Shown: positions 45,101 through 58,311, counted from the first letter of the stretch. The stretch is DNA of 64,000 nucleotides from Spongilla lacustris (GCA_949361645.1 OX442416.1:20285530-20349529); one strand, 5' to 3'. The notes: generated by a model not told the origin, from the letters alone. Numbers and translations: made by a program.

Positions 45101-45312
45101 GTGTAAATGGAACCATAGATTTGACCCTAAAACAGACTCAAGTACAGGGTGTAAATGGGATCATGCATTTGACCCGACAATAGATACACCTACAGTGTGT
45201 AAATGGGACTATGGATTTGACCCCAAAATACACACATACAGGATGTAAATGGGACCATGGATTTGATCCCACAGCAGACACATATACAGGGTGTAAATGG
45301 GACCACCATCGT
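42157..45312. repeat. 48-bp minisatellites and inverted core of D
   Basis: Plus-orientation monomers at 42157-42581, core and loop at 42582-44518, inverted monomers at 44519-45312. The order is the same as in C. Confidence 0.85.
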
Positions 45313-45382
45313 CACTAGTCTCACACCCAGACCTAGATTTTCACAGCATCAGATGGATTACATCACCACTACGTGAAAAGTA

Positions 45383-46258
45383 AAAATCCCTTAACGACAC
45401 AGATGTATGGTGTACAGGTAACCCCTTGATGACACAGATGTATGGTGTGCAGAGGTAACCCTTAACGACACCGATGTACAGTGTACAGGTGACCCCTCAA
45501 CAACACATACATAAGGTATACAGAGTTAACCCCTTAACGACACAGATGTATGGTGTACACTGTACACTGTACAGGTGATACCATAACAACCCATACATAT
45601 ACATAAGGTGTGCAGAGGTAACACCTTAACGACACAGGTGTATGGTGTACAGGTAACCCCTTGATGACACAGATGTATGGAGTACAGGTGACCCCTTAAC
45701 AACACATACATAAGGTATACAGAGTTAACCCCTTAACGACACAGATGTATGGTGTACACTGTACACTGTACAGGTAACAACCCATACATATACATAAGGT
45801 GTGCAGAGGTAACACCTTAACGACACAGATGTATGGTGTACAGGTAACCCCTTGATGAAACAGATTAATGGGGTACACACAAGAGGTAACCCCTTAACAA
45901 CACATACATAAGGTATATAGAGGTAACCCCTTAACGACACAGATGTATGGTGTTCAGGTAACCCCTTGATGACACAGATGTATGGTGTACAGGTGATACC
46001 TTAATAACACATACACAAAGTGTACAGAGGTAAAAACCCTTTAACGATACAGATGTATGGTGTACAGGTAACCCCTTGATGACACAGATGTATGGTGTAC
46101 AGGTGATACTGTAATAACACATACACAAAGTGTACAGAGGTAAAAACCCTTTAACGATACAGATGTATGGTGTACAGGTAATCCCTTGATGACACAGATG
46201 TATGGTATACAGAGTTAACCCCTTAACGACACAGATGTATGGTGTACACTGCAGAGGT
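45383..46258 (-). repeat. 35-bp minisatellite, right arm of D
   Basis: Counterpart of 31705-32580, with one substitution at 45498. Confidence 0.9.
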
Positions 46259-46277
46259 GACCTTAAACTACATAAAA

Positions 46278-47178
46278 AGCATGCATCTCACAATATGGTT
46301 CCTTTGTCATGAACCATTATTGGTCTTGTTGTGAGTATACAGTGCGGCTGGGGTGCCGTACGTCTTGCCACACACCGAACTGGAAAATGGCCTGTCAATT
46401 TCAGATATTAGCGTATGCCTCGCGGCTTGTGCTTGGCTGGACCCTGGCTTCTTTTGTCAACGCTGGAATCTGTGTTCATCACCTGGAACAGCAGGCTGCT
46501 TGTGAGTGTTCTTTTTGTGCAGGGACAGGGCCTGGCTACTGGCATACTTGTTGCGACATACATGTACAGTGCATTGGTAGGCAAGGATTAGTTCAGACCT
46601 GGGTCTGCATTTCCTCCTGCCAGAAACAGTGTCAGCTATTACCTTCACCTTGCAATTCACTGTGAGTGTCATCTGCAGACTGTAAGTAAGTGAGGAAGGT
46701 CTTGGTTTGTCATTTTCTGCTACTGCATGGGATGAAGCATTACCGCATGGATATATAGGAAGAGTTGGCCTCTAAGCTTTGTGAAGGCTTTGGACAACAC
46801 CTTGTCCCTTTTCTTGGGGTCACGACCGTATTCCCTCACCTTCTCGTACAGGTACAGTGACCGCATCAGGGACAATCCACTGGGGGTAATAACAGGTGGC
46901 ATCACTTGGCTCTGATAAGCCTCCTGTATGTCCTTTATGGCCACTCCAGCCCTCAGCATGCTCATCTCGGTGGGGTTTGTGTCCGATGGCAAGGTCTCCA
47001 TCCTCATGACACCAGGGTGGTCTTGATCAAACTCAAATGTGTGGTAGTGTCTTAGGCCAACCAGAGGACCAAACCACTGGCTCAAGAAGGCATTCCAGTC
47101 CTGGTACAGCTGTGACACACAAGTGACATCCTGGCCACACTGCCGGACACAGTCAGCTAGGTTCTGCTGTAAGTCCAT
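46278..47178 (-). pseudogene. Decayed inverted transposase copy, right arm of D
   Basis: Counterpart of 32600-33500 with the same lesions: missing catalytic core, loss of QYHDW and broken first finger spacing. The relic therefore predates the C/D duplication. Confidence 0.85.
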
Positions 47179-47568
47179 TGGGATGTGTGGCTTCCCTTGA
47201 TTGAAATTGTGGGGGCTGCCAACTCCATTTGCAGCGAGAGGGATAGCAGTGTTTCCACTGGTATACCATTGTGGAGGCTGACCCCACTGGTTAGTTTGTG
47301 GCTCGTGTGTAGGGTCTGATATGGGTAGGTGGTTCCATAGGTAGTGCGGGTTGGTGGCGTCTGCTGCTGGTTATGCGGGGCTGCTGTCTGGACTTGCAAT
47401 GCAGTGAGGCATATGTGGGGGTGGGGCTGGTGTCCATCCGCAGCTGTGGGAATCAGGGTCTGGGTACGAGACTAGGGCTGCTGGCTCTTAGTCATTTAGG
47501 GGCTGCTCACTCCCTACAACCACCATCGTCAGTCGTCGTCAGTAGTATAACCACCGTCACTACCGTTC

Positions 47569-47646
47569 TCAATCTCCCCACCTCGCTCGAACTCGTCCGC
47601 CGATTGAAACTCTTGCGAGCGTGTTGTCTTCAGTGGACGTCGCCAT
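47569..47646 (-). pseudogene. Vestigial transposase start, right end of D
   Basis: Same 25 codons as at 33891-33968, ATG at 47646 on the minus strand, 565 bp from the terminus. Confidence 0.7.
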
Positions 47647-48211
47647 ATCTCCGTTATCTACATAGGAGATAACGAATAACAACTGTGACAGGGACGATAC
47701 ATTAAATACTTACTCATCAGATCTAGCTAGCGCAGTATGGGTGTGGCTATAAGTTATCAAAGTCTCGGCCCACAGGAAGTAGTTGCATATTCATGTCTTT
47801 GATGAATGGAAGCGGGCCTCGCACGTCCAACGGCGCGATTCGAGCGGGAAACGTGTACCAACTTTGCGCCGCTGTATCTCCGTAACGGATGACATAAAAA
47901 TTAACGAACAGAACAAATCGATAGGTATAGGACCTCTCTACCTATAAACCGAATTTGAAGCGATTTCATTACTCCTACCTAAAGTTATGGCGGGTGTGAA
48001 CCCGGTGGGGTATCGAACATTGCAATACTGGCACGGAGCAAGTGCAAGACTCCAAAATGGATTTTAAAATAGAGAAATGGTGTAGTATGAAGTGTTGAAA
48101 ATAGGAAGTCGATAGCTTTTACCATTCAGAAGTTATAGCGATTCAAACATAAGGGAATTTTATAACATTTTATATATATATACGAAGGCTCATTTTGTCG
48201 TGAACTGTCCC
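47647..48211. repeat. Right TIR plus leader of D
   Basis: Matches 33969-34533, ending 'TCGTGAACTGTCCC'. Confidence 0.8.
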
Positions 48212-48236
48212 ATATATATTATATATATATATATAT
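48212..48236. repeat. (TA)n junction between D and E
   Basis: Twenty-five bases of AT alternation with one phase slip (a TT) at 48219-48220. The slip may mark the join of two TA tracts. Confidence 0.8.
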
Positions 48237-48759
48237 GGAACGTTCTATGAGATTTTGATGCTTGTGAATTTTATATATATAGCATCCAATTCAAAGCGCT
48301 ATATCTTCAAAAGGGTTTGCATTATTGACTTCCTATTTTCAGCACTTCATACTACACCATTTCTCTATGCTAAAATATATTTTGGGGTCTTGCACTTACT
48401 CCGTGCCAGGATCGCAACGTCCGATACCACACCGGGTTCAAACCCGACATAACTTTAGGTAGGAGTAATCAAATCGCTTCAAATTCGGTTTGTAGGTAGA
48501 AAGGTCCTATACCTATTGATTTGTTCTGTTCGTTAATTTTCATACAAACCGTTACGGAGAAACAGCTGTGCAAAGTAAGTACACGTTTCCCGCTCGAATC
48601 GCGCCTTTATATGTACACGGAACAGTTTCCATTCTCCGGAGCGCATGAATATTCAACTATTCCTATAGGGCGTGATAACCACACCTATAAGGTCACCAAA
48701 CAAACGGGCGGCTGAATTGTAGTGCTTGTTACGGTTGTTTTTCGGTGTAGATAAACGAT
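48237..48759. repeat. Left TIR plus leader of E
   Basis: 523 bp, mirrored at 57788-58311. Only a few differences are visible, such as GTTTGCATTATT on the left against AATAGTGCAAAC on the right. Confidence 0.85.
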
Positions 48760-49008
48760 ATGGTGACGTATAACACGAGTGAAGGCGAGCTCGTCGAGTC
48801 ACTGAATCAGTCGGCGGATGAGTTCGAACTGTACGAATACGACGATCGATATTCAAGCTCGATACATTGGACGAGGATGGAGAGATTGAGAAAAGTAGCG
48901 ATGGCGGTCGTACCACTGACGTTGGTGGTTGTATTAGTGATAGGGAGTGAGCAGCCCCTGAATTACCAAAAGAGCCACCAGCCCCACCCCCACATAGCCA
49001 GGGGCTAA
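48760..49008 (+). pseudogene. Vestigial transposase start, left end of E
   Basis: 82 codons, 'MVTYNTSEGELVESLNQSAD' onward. The frame keeps the SADEFE block and then leaves the homologous frame: in another frame the DNA reads 'DTLDEDGEIEKSSDGG'. The hydrophobic tail (VVPLTLVVVLVIG) is therefore a frameshift product and not a real membrane segment. Confidence 0.75.
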
Positions 49009-50176
49009 TGGGGCTAGGCCCTTCACTACAAGTTCGCTCAGCAGCCCTGGGGCCAAAGAGGCCATCCCCACACAGCAGAACCACAAGCCCCCTCACTGCA
49101 AGTGCACACTATATACCTTTGGAACCATTATGCCTCATGCTGCAATTTAAATTAATGGCCTCACATTCCAAATAGTGGAGCCATCAAGTGGAATTAACAG
49201 GCCCCATAATTCCAGCAAGGGAGCCACCAGCTAACCTGGCCAATGGAGCTAACATCCACAATGCCAGTGGAGACACCAGCCCTCTCGCAGATAGATCATC
49301 AGACACCCACACTGCCAGCAGGGATGTGGCCCCCACAATAATGCCAGTGGAGATGCCAGCCCTCAGGCTGCAAATGGAATCAGCATCCCAAACAATTTCA
49401 GGGGAGCTATGAACTACAGGTACCAACAACACGTGATGACCTCACTACCAGATCAATCATTAACCCTCACTCTGCAAGTGGTCTTAACAGGCTCCACACA
49501 CTGGGACCAAACCCCCCCCCCCTCCCCCCCCCACTACCTTTCTTTCATTGCAAGTTGAGTCAGCTGGGATCCCCACACAGTAGAACCGCCAGCCCCCTCA
49601 CCCCAAGCTCATGAACAATACCAGTGGAACCTGTAAAGTCTACACTGCAACTGAACTTAATAAATAAAGCCTCACACTGCAGCCAGCAGCCCATGGAACC
49701 ATTCTTACAGAACACCCTCAGCTACCCAGGACCAATGGGGTAGCCTCCACAAAGTCAGTGAAGATGCCACCCCAAGTTGAGTCAGCAGCCCCCACACAAA
49801 CAAGGGCCAATAGGGCCAGCCCCACACAGTACAACCACCAGCCCCTCTCTGCTCACTTCAAATAGAGCCACTAGACCCTCTACCAGTACACACTGCAAGT
49901 CCAGACGGCAGGCCACATGAGTGGAGCCCTCTCACCGATGGAGCCCAGCAAGGAAGTACCAGCTGCCACACAACCAGTGGTTAATCGAGCCCCCAGAATA
50001 ATGCCAGTGGAGAAACCAGCCCTCGCACTGCAAGTGGATTCAGCAACCCCAAAAATTTCAGGGGTACATGTAAATGTACTTGAGGGGGAAAAGAAAACCA
50101 CACATGCCCTCTTCAAACACTACAACAGAACAAGTGGAACTTTAAGCCCTCATAGTTAATACGTAGCAGTCCCCAC

Positions 50177-50216
<40 letters not shown>

Positions 50217-52700
50217 CTACTACCTGTCCTACATGTACAATGAAAGAGGGGCCAATCAGCCAATGGGACAGTACAACCACCAACCCTCTTCATTAGTCAG
50301 GGAACATGTACCAAGAACACATGCCGTCACTACAAGTTGAACCTCAATGCAAGTGGACTTAACAGGCCCACCACACACTGGTGCCAGCCCTCGCCCCTCC
50401 TCCCCCCCCCCCCTCAGCCCCCCTCTGCTCACTACGTGTCCTTCACTGCAAGTTGCGTCAGCTGTCCATGAGCCAATGGGGGCCATAGAACTACCACTCC
50501 GCCTCACTGCAATCACACACTACCTTTGGAACCAACCATTAACCCCCATACTGCAAGTGAACTCAATACTGCAAAACCTGACCCCCACACTGCCAGCAAG
50601 GGAGCACCAGCTGTCACACAACCAGAGTGTCTATGTGGCCCCCACTTAATGCCAGTGGAGAAGGCAGCCCTCACACTGGAAATGGAGTCAGTAGCCCCAA
50701 CAATTTCAGGGGACATGTGCATGTACGCACATGTACCAATGGAATAACACATGTCCCACCAATGGAACCATGCAGTGGAACTTTTAGCCCTCACAATAAG
50801 TGGACTTATTACTTAGCAGCCCCCACAACCTGTCTTTCACTGAAAGAGGGGGCTAATGGGACCATCACCACACAGTACAACTACCAGCCTTCCTCATTGC
50901 AAGCCAATGGAACCTCTGCTCAAACATTGGAGCTACCAGTCTTCCCACAAATAGAGCTATCATACCCCCACACTGCTAGCAGAAATGTGGCCCGCACAAT
51001 AATGCCAATGGAGATGCCAGCCCTCAGGCTGCAAATGGAATCAGCATCCCCAACAATTTCAGGGGAGCAATGAACTACATGTACCAACAACACGTGATGA
51101 CCTCACTACCAGATCAATCATTAACCCTCACTCTGCAAGTGGTCTTAACAGGCTCCACACATTGGGACCAACCCCCCCCCCCCCCCCCCCCACTATCTTC
51201 ACTATCTTTCTTTCAATACAAGTTGAGTCAACTGGGATCCCCCACACAGTAGAACCACCAGCCCCCTCACCGCAAGCTCATGAACAATACCAGTGGAACC
51301 TGTAAAGTCTACACTGCAACTGAACTTAATAAATAAAGCCTCACACTGCAGCCAGCAGCCCATGGAACCATTCTTACAGAACACCCTCAGCTACCCAGGG
51401 CCAATGGGGTAGCCTCCACAAAGTCAGTGAAGATGCCACCCCAAGTTGAGTCAGCAGCCCCCACACAAACAAGGGCCAATAGGGCCAGCCCCACACAGTA
51501 CAATCACCAGCCCCTCTCTGCTCACTTCAAATAGAGCCACTAGACCCTCTACCAGTACACACTGCAAGTCCAGACGGCAGGCCACATGAGTGGAGCCCTC
51601 TCACCGATGGAGCCCAGCAAGGAAGTACCAGCTGCCACACAACCAGTGGTTAATCGAGCCCCCAGAATAATGCCAGTGGAGAAACCAGCCCTCGCACTGC
51701 AAGTGGATTCAGCAACCCCAAAAATTTCAGGGGTACATGTAAATGTACTTGAGGGGGAAAAGAAAACCACACATGCCCTCTTCAAACACTACAACAGAAC
51801 AAGTGGAACTTTAAGCCCTCATAGTTAATATGTAGCAGTCCCCACAGCCCTCCCCCCTACTAACAATGAAAGAGGGGCCAATCAGCCAATGGGACAGTAC
51901 AACCACCAACCCTCTTCATTAGTCAGGGAACATGTACCAAGAACACATGCCGTCACTACAAGTTGAACCTCAATGCAAGTGGACTTAACAGGCCCACCAC
52001 ACACTGGTGCCAGCCCTCCCCCCCCCCCCCCCCCCCCCCCCCCTGCTCACTACGTGTCCTTCACTGCAAGTTGTGTCAGCTGTCCATGAGCCAATGGGGG
52101 CCATAGAACTACCACTCCGCCTCCCTGCAATCACACACTACCTTTGGAACCAACCATTAACCCCCATACTGCAAGTGAACTCATAACTGCAAAACCTGAC
52201 CCCCACACTGCCAGCAAGGGAGCACCAGCTGTCACACAACCAGAGTGTCAATGTGGCCCCCACTTAATGCCAGTGGAGAAGGCAGCCCTCACACTGTAAA
52301 TTGAGTCAGTAGCCCCATGCAGCAATTTCAGGCGACATGTGCACGTATACACATGTACCAATGGAATCACACATGCCCCCTTCAAACACTACCAATGGAA
52401 CCAGTGGAACGTTTAGCCCTCACAGCAAGTGGACTTATTCCTTAGCAGCCTCCACAGCGCCCACCCTCACCCCCCCACTACCTGTCCTTCACTGAAAGAG
52501 GGGGCTAATGGGACCATCACCCCACAGTACAACTACCAGCCTTCCTCATTGCAAGTCAATGGAACCATTAACTCCCAAGCTGCAATTGAACTTAGTAACC
52601 TCACACTGCAAGTCCAGTCAAAAGCGCTGCACAACCAGTGGAGCCACCAGCCCTTCCACATGTAGTGTTATCAAACCGTTCACTGCCAGCCGTCAATGGA
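49009..52700 (-). repeat. Left arm of E: E-type repeats with poly-C tracts
   Basis: About 1.66-kb units (the landmark 'CAACAATTTCAGGGGAGC' and its variant lie at about 49399 and 51051). They contain divergent 40-60-bp monomers and poly-C runs near 49510, 50178-50215 (38 C), 51173 and 52018. Several 60-150-codon frames occur here; they have repeat composition and I do not call them genes. Confidence 0.85.
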
Positions 52701-52739
52701 GCCCCCATAATAATGCCCATACTCTACAAATGGTTCCCC

Positions 52740-53130
52740 TTCATGTGTGGGTTACACTGGTAGTGAGGAGGCTGGTGACTTTGCTGACAGTGTGGGGTCT
52801 GCTAACTTCACTTGGGAAGGTGTGATGCATAATATTGTTGCCTTTATGGACTGTGCCTACGTGTGCAATTTACATGCAGTTGTATATTCCACATGTTACT
52901 TTTATGACATTTAAAATGGTACTTATTGCTCCATGTACATAAAGCCAGCAAGAGGGTACATGTATATTTTAGATGTACAACTCAAACCTTCTTGTATGCC
53001 TTGCTTGCCTATATAAACCAACTACCACCCTAAATCAGTACTGATAGGGCAGGTAATGATATTCACCCACCAATAACAAGGCTTCCCTTCACCTCAGATA
53101 AAATTGTGTGCACAGAAAACAGGTATACAG
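52740..53130. repeat. Conserved core of E
   Basis: A single copy of the core that is doubled in B, C and D. It has 'GGGTCTGCTAACTTCACTTG', 'GACATTTAAAATGGTACTTA', TATATAAA at 53010-53017 with CCAAC, and 'ATCAGTACTGATAGGGCAG' followed by 'ATATTCACCCACCAATAAC'. It is the best candidate for an essential internal sequence. Confidence 0.7.
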
Positions 53131-56100
53131 TGGCTCCAATAGGGACTGGTAATTTACACATAGTGTGGGGGCTAGTAGCTCCACTGGTAGATGATGGCTT
53201 GTCTAAAACTGTCGGGGTGCCAAGTCCATATGCAGTTTGGGGGGGGGGGGGGGGGCTCTGGACCGTTGATTGTAAAGGACAGGAGCTGGCCCCAGTGCTA
53301 ATATAAGTCCAATTGCAGTGAGGGCTAATGGTTCCACTGGTTCCATGTGTTGTGTTAGGAGCAGGGAATGTGTGGGTCCATTGGTACATGTAGTTCAGAG
53401 GGCTGGCATTATTGTGGGGTGACGCCTGGTTATGTGGCAGCTGATGGCTGACTGGACTCGCAGTGTGCCTAGTGGCTCCATTTGAAGTGAGCAGAGAGGG
53501 GCTGGTGGTTGTACTGTGCGGAGCTGGCCCTACAGGCTCCTGTTTGTGTGGAGGCTGCTGACTCAACTTGGGTACTGGCTTTGTGGAGGCTACCCCATCG
53601 GCTCTGGAATGGTTCCATAAGTTGTGCATGGGCATGGACATGTGAGGCTATTAAGTTCAGTTGTAGGGAACACTTTACAGGTTCCACTGGTATTGTTCAC
53701 GAGCTTGAGGTGAGGGGGCTGGTGGTGGCCCCTCAAATGCTGACTCAACTTATATGCAGCAATAGAAAGGTAGCGGGGGCGTGGGCTGGCCTCAGTGCGT
53801 GGTACCTGCTAGGTCCACTTGTGGAGTGAGGATTAATGGCTCATCTGGTAGTGAGGGCATGTGTTATCGATACATGTAGTTAGTGGCTCCCCTAAAATTG
53901 GTGGGGATGCCGACTCCATTTGCTGTGTGATGGCTGGCATCTCCACTGGCATTATTGTGGGGGCTAACATTTCTGCTAGCAGTGTGGGGGTATGATAACT
54001 CTATTTGTGAGAAGGCTGGTAGCTCCAATGTTTGAGCAGAGGTTCCATTGGCTTGCAATGAGGAAGGCTGGTAGTTGTACTGTGTGGGGATGGTCCCATT
54101 AACCCCCTCTTTCAGTAAAGGACAGGTAGTGGGGGGGGGGGGGGGGGGGTGGGCGCTGTGGAGGCTGCTAAGGAATAAGTCCACTTGCTGTGAGGGCTAA
54201 ACATTCCACTGGTAGTGTTTGAAGGAGGCATGTGTGATTCCATTGGTACATGCACATGTCCACTGAAATTGTTGCATGGGGCTACTGACTCCATTTACAG
54301 TGTGAGGGCTGCCTTCTCCACTGGCATTAAGTGGGGGCCACATTGACACTCTGGTTGTATGACAGCTGGTGCTCCCTTGCTGGCCGTGTGGGGGTCAGGT
54401 TTTGCAGTATTGAGTTCACTTGCAGTATGGGGGTTAATGGTTGGTTCCAAAGGTAGTGTGTGATTACAGTGAGGCGGAGTGGTAGTTCTATGGCCCCCAT
54501 TGGCTCATGGACAGCTGACGCAACTTGCAGTGAAGGACACGTAGTGAGCAGAGGGGGGCTGAGGGGGGGGGAGGGCTGGCACCAGTGTGTGGTGGGTCTG
54601 TTAAGTCCACTTGCATTGAGGTTCAACTGGTTGTGACGGCATGTGTTCATGGTATATGTCCCCTGACTAATGAAGAGGGTTGGTGGTTGTACTGTCCCAT
54701 TGGCTGATTGGCCCCTCTTTCATTGTTAGTAGGGGGGAGGGCTGTGGGGACTGCTACATATTAACTATGAGGGCTTAAAGTTCCACTTGTTCTGTTGTAG
54801 TGTTTGAAGAGGGCATGTGTGGTTTTCTTTTCCCCCTCAAGTACATTTACATGTACCCCTGAAATTTTTGGGGTTGCTGAATCCACTTGCAGTGCGAGGG
54901 CTGGTTTCTCCACTGGCATTATTCTGGGGGCTCGATTAACCACTGGTTGTGTGGCAGCTGGTACTTCCTTGCTGGGCTCCATCGGTGAGAGGGCTCCACT
55001 CATGTGGCCTGCCGTCTGGACTTGCAGTGTGTACTGGTAGAGGGTCTAGTGGCTCTATTTGAAGTGAGCAGAGAGGGGCTGGTGATTGTACTGTGTGGGG
55101 CTGGCCCTATTGGCCCTTGTTTGTGTGGGGGCTGCTGACTCAACTTGGGGTGGCATCTTCACTGACTTTGTGGAGGCTACCCCATTGGCCCTGGGTAGCT
55201 GAGGGTGTTCTGTAAGAATGGTTCCATGGGCTGCTGGCTGCAGTGTGAGGCTTTATTTATTAAGTTCAGTTGCAGTGTAGACTTTACAGGTTCCACTGGT
55301 ATTGTTCATGAGCTTGCGGTGAGGGGGCTGGTGGTTCTACTGTGTGGGGGATCCCAGTTGACTCAACTTGTATTGAAAGAAAGATAGTGGGGGGGGGGGG
55401 GGGGGGGGGGGTTGGTCCCAATGTGTGGAGCCTGTTAAGGCCACTTGTGGAGTGAGGGTTAATGATTGATCTGGTAGTGAGGTCATCACGTGTTGTTGGT
55501 ACATGTAGTTCATTGCTCCCCTGAAATTGTTGGGGATGCTGATTCCATTTGCAGCCTGAGGGCTGGCATCTCCATTGGCATTATTGTGCGGGCCACATTT
55601 CTGCTAGCTGTGTGGGGGCATGATAGCTCTATTTGTGGGAAGACTGGTAGCTCCAATGTTTGAGCAGAGGTTCCATTGGCTTGCAATGAGGAAGGCTGGT
55701 AGTTGTACTGTGTGGTGATGGTCCCATTAGCCCCCTCTTTCAGTGAAAGACAGGTTGTGGGGGCTGCTAAGTAATAAGTCCACTTATTGTGAGGGCTAAA
55801 AGTTCCACTGCATGGTTCCATTGGTGGGACATGTGTTATTCCATTGGTACATGTGCGTACATGCACATGTCCCCTGAAATTGTTGGGGCTACTGACTCCA
55901 TTTCCAGTGTGAGGGCTGCCTTCTCCACTGGCATTAAGTGGGGGCCACATAGACACTCTGGTTGTGTGACAGCTGGTGCTCCCTTGCTGGCAGTGTGGGG
56001 GTCAGGTTTTGCAGTATTGAGTTCACTTGCAGTATGGGGGTTAATGGTTGGTTCCAAAGGTAGTGTGTGATTGCAGTGAGGCGGAGTGGCCCCCATTGGC

Positions 56101-57538
56101 TCATGGACAGCTGATGCAACTTGCAGTGAAGGACACGTAGTGAGCAGAGGGGGGCTGAGGGGGGGGGAGGGCTGGCACCAGTGTGTGGTGGGCCTGTTAA
56201 GTCCACTTGCATTGAGGTTCAACTTGTAGTGACGGCATGTGTTCTTGGTACATGTTCCCTGACTAATGAAGAGGGTTGGTGGTTGTACTGTCCCATTGGC
56301 TGATTGGCCCCTCTTTCATTGTACATGTAGGACAGGTAGTAGCGGGGGGGGGGGGGGGGGGGGGGGGCTGTGGGGACTGCTACATATTAACTATGAGGGC
56401 TTAAAGTTCCACTTGTTCTGTTGTAGTGTTTGAAAAGGGCATGTGTGGTTTTCTTTTCCCCCTCAAGTACATTTACATGTACCCCTGAAATTTTTGGGGT
56501 TGCTGAATCCACTTGCAGTGCGAGGGCTGGTTTCTCCACTGGCATTATTCTGGGGGCTCGATTAACCACTGGTTGTGTGGCAGCTGGTACTTCCTTGCTG
56601 GGCTCCATCGGTGAGAGGGCTCCACTCATGTGGCCTGCCGTCTGGACTTGCAGTGTGTACTGGTAGAGGGTCTAGTGGCTCTATTTGAAGTGAGCAGAGA
56701 GGGGCTGGTGGTTGTACTGTGTGGGGCTGGCCCTATTGGCCCTGGTTTGTGTGGGGGCTGCTGACTCAACTTGGGGTGGCATCTTCACTGACTTTGTGGA
56801 GGCTACCCCATTGGCCCTGGGTAGCTGAGGGTGTTCTGTAAGAATGGTTCCATGGGCTGCTGGCTGCAGTGTGAGGCTTTATTTATTAAGTTCAGTTGCA
56901 GTGTAGACTTTACAGGTTCCACTGGTGTTGTTCATGAGCTTGCGGTGAGGGGGCTGGTGGTTCTACTGTGTGGGGGATCCCAGTTGACTCAACTTGTATT
57001 GAAAGAAAGATAGTGGGGGGGGGGGGGGGGGGGGGGTTGGTCCCAATGTGTGGAGCCTGTTAAGACCACTTGCGGAGTGAGGGTTAATGATTGATCTGGT
57101 AGTGAGGTCATCACGTGTTGTTGGTACATGTAGTTCATTGCTCCCCTGAAATTGTTGGGGATGCTGATTCCATTTGCAGCCTGAGGGCTGGCATCTCCAC
57201 TGGCATTATTGTGGGGGCCACATCCCTGCTGGCAGTGTGGGTGTCTGATGATCTATCTGCGAGAGGGCTGGTGTCTCCACTGGCATTGTGGATGTTAGCT
57301 CCATTGGCCAGGTTAGCTGGTGGCTCCCTTGCTGGAATTATGGGGCCTGTTAATTCCACTTGATGGCTCCACTATTTGGAATGTGAGGCCATTAATTTAA
57401 ATTGCAGCATGAGGCATAATGGTTCCAAAGGTATATAGTGTGCACTTGCAGTGAGGGGGCTTGTGGTTCTGCTGTGTGGGGATGGCCTCTTTGGCCCCAG
57501 GGCTGCTGAGCGAACTTGTAGTGAAGGGCCTAGCCCCA
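53131..57538 (+). repeat. Right arm of E: E-type repeats with poly-G tracts
   Basis: Mirror of the left arm and collinear with element A. Poly-G runs lie near 53239, 54130, 55388, 56343 and 57014. The unit landmark near 53890, 55525 and 57150 gives a period of about 1.63 kb. Confidence 0.85.
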
Positions 57539-57787
57539 TTAGCCCCTGGCTATGTGGGGGTGGGGCTGGTGGCTCTTTTGGTAATTCATGGGCTGCTCAC
57601 TCCCTATCACTAATACAACCACCAACGTCAGTGGTACGACCGCCATCGCTACTTTTCTCAATCTCTCCATCCTCGTCCAATGTATCGAGCTTGAATATCG
57701 ATCGTCGTATTCGTACAGTTCGAACTCATCCGCCGACTGATTCAGTGACTCGACGAGCTCGCCTTCACTCGTGTTATACGTCACCAT
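57539..57787 (-). pseudogene. Vestigial transposase start, right end of E
   Basis: The same 82-codon frameshifted remnant as at 48760-49008, inverted. The ATG lies 524 bp from the terminus. Confidence 0.75.
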
Positions 57788-58311
57788 ATCGTTTATCTAC
57801 ACCAAAAAACAACCGTAACAAGCACTGCAATTCAGCCGCCCGTTTGTTTGGTGACCTTATAGGTGTGGTTATCACGCCCTATAGGAATAGTTTGAATATT
57901 CATGCGCTCCGGAGAATGGAAACTGTTCCGTGTACATATAAAGGCGCGATTCGAGCGGGAAACGTGTACTTACTTTGCACAGCTGTTTCTCCGTAACGGT
58001 TTGTATGAAAATTAACGAACAGAACAAATCAATAGGTATAGGACCTCTCTACCTACAAACCGAATTTGAAGCGATTTGATTACTCCTACCTAAAGTTATG
58101 TCGGGTTTGAACCCGGTGTGGTATCGGACGTTGCAATCCTGGCACGGAGTAAGTGCAAGACCCCAAAATATATTTTAGCATAGAGAAACGGTGTAGTATG
58201 AAGTGCTGAAAATAGGAAGTCAATAGTGCAAACCCTTTTGAAGATATAGCGCTTTGAATTGGATGCTATATATATAAAATTCACAAGCATCAAAATCTCA
58301 TAGAACGTTCC
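57788..58311. repeat. Right TIR plus leader of E
   Basis: Mirror of 48237-48759, ending 'TCTCATAGAACGTTCC'. Confidence 0.85.

Larger units (their letters stand above)
34550..48211. mobile_element. Element D: second autonomous copy, head to tail with C
   Basis: Same orientation and order as C, 13,662 bp against 13,623. By eye I found four substitutions (C/D positions 21323/34962, 24811/38450, 29381/43059, 31820/45498) and one additional 39-bp minisatellite unit near 39858-39896. Such similarity means very recent duplication or an assembly artefact. Confidence 0.9.
48237..58311. mobile_element. Element E: complete 10.1-kb palindromic non-autonomous transposon
   Basis: Starts GGAACGTTCTATGAGATTTT and ends with its reverse complement. 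Left arm (C-rich top strand) and right arm (G-rich) are mirror images built from E-type monomers in ~1.63-kb units, around a core near 52740-53130. No intact transposase, only vestigial starts at both ends. The outermost bases differ from the B/C/D type (GGAACG against GGGACAG), but inner TIR blocks are shared. Confidence 0.9.

Noticed and set aside
49009..52700. Proline/threonine-rich 70-150-codon frames in the E arms as secreted peptides
   Set aside because: They recur in every repeat unit with differing frames, have repeat composition and lack conserved starts.
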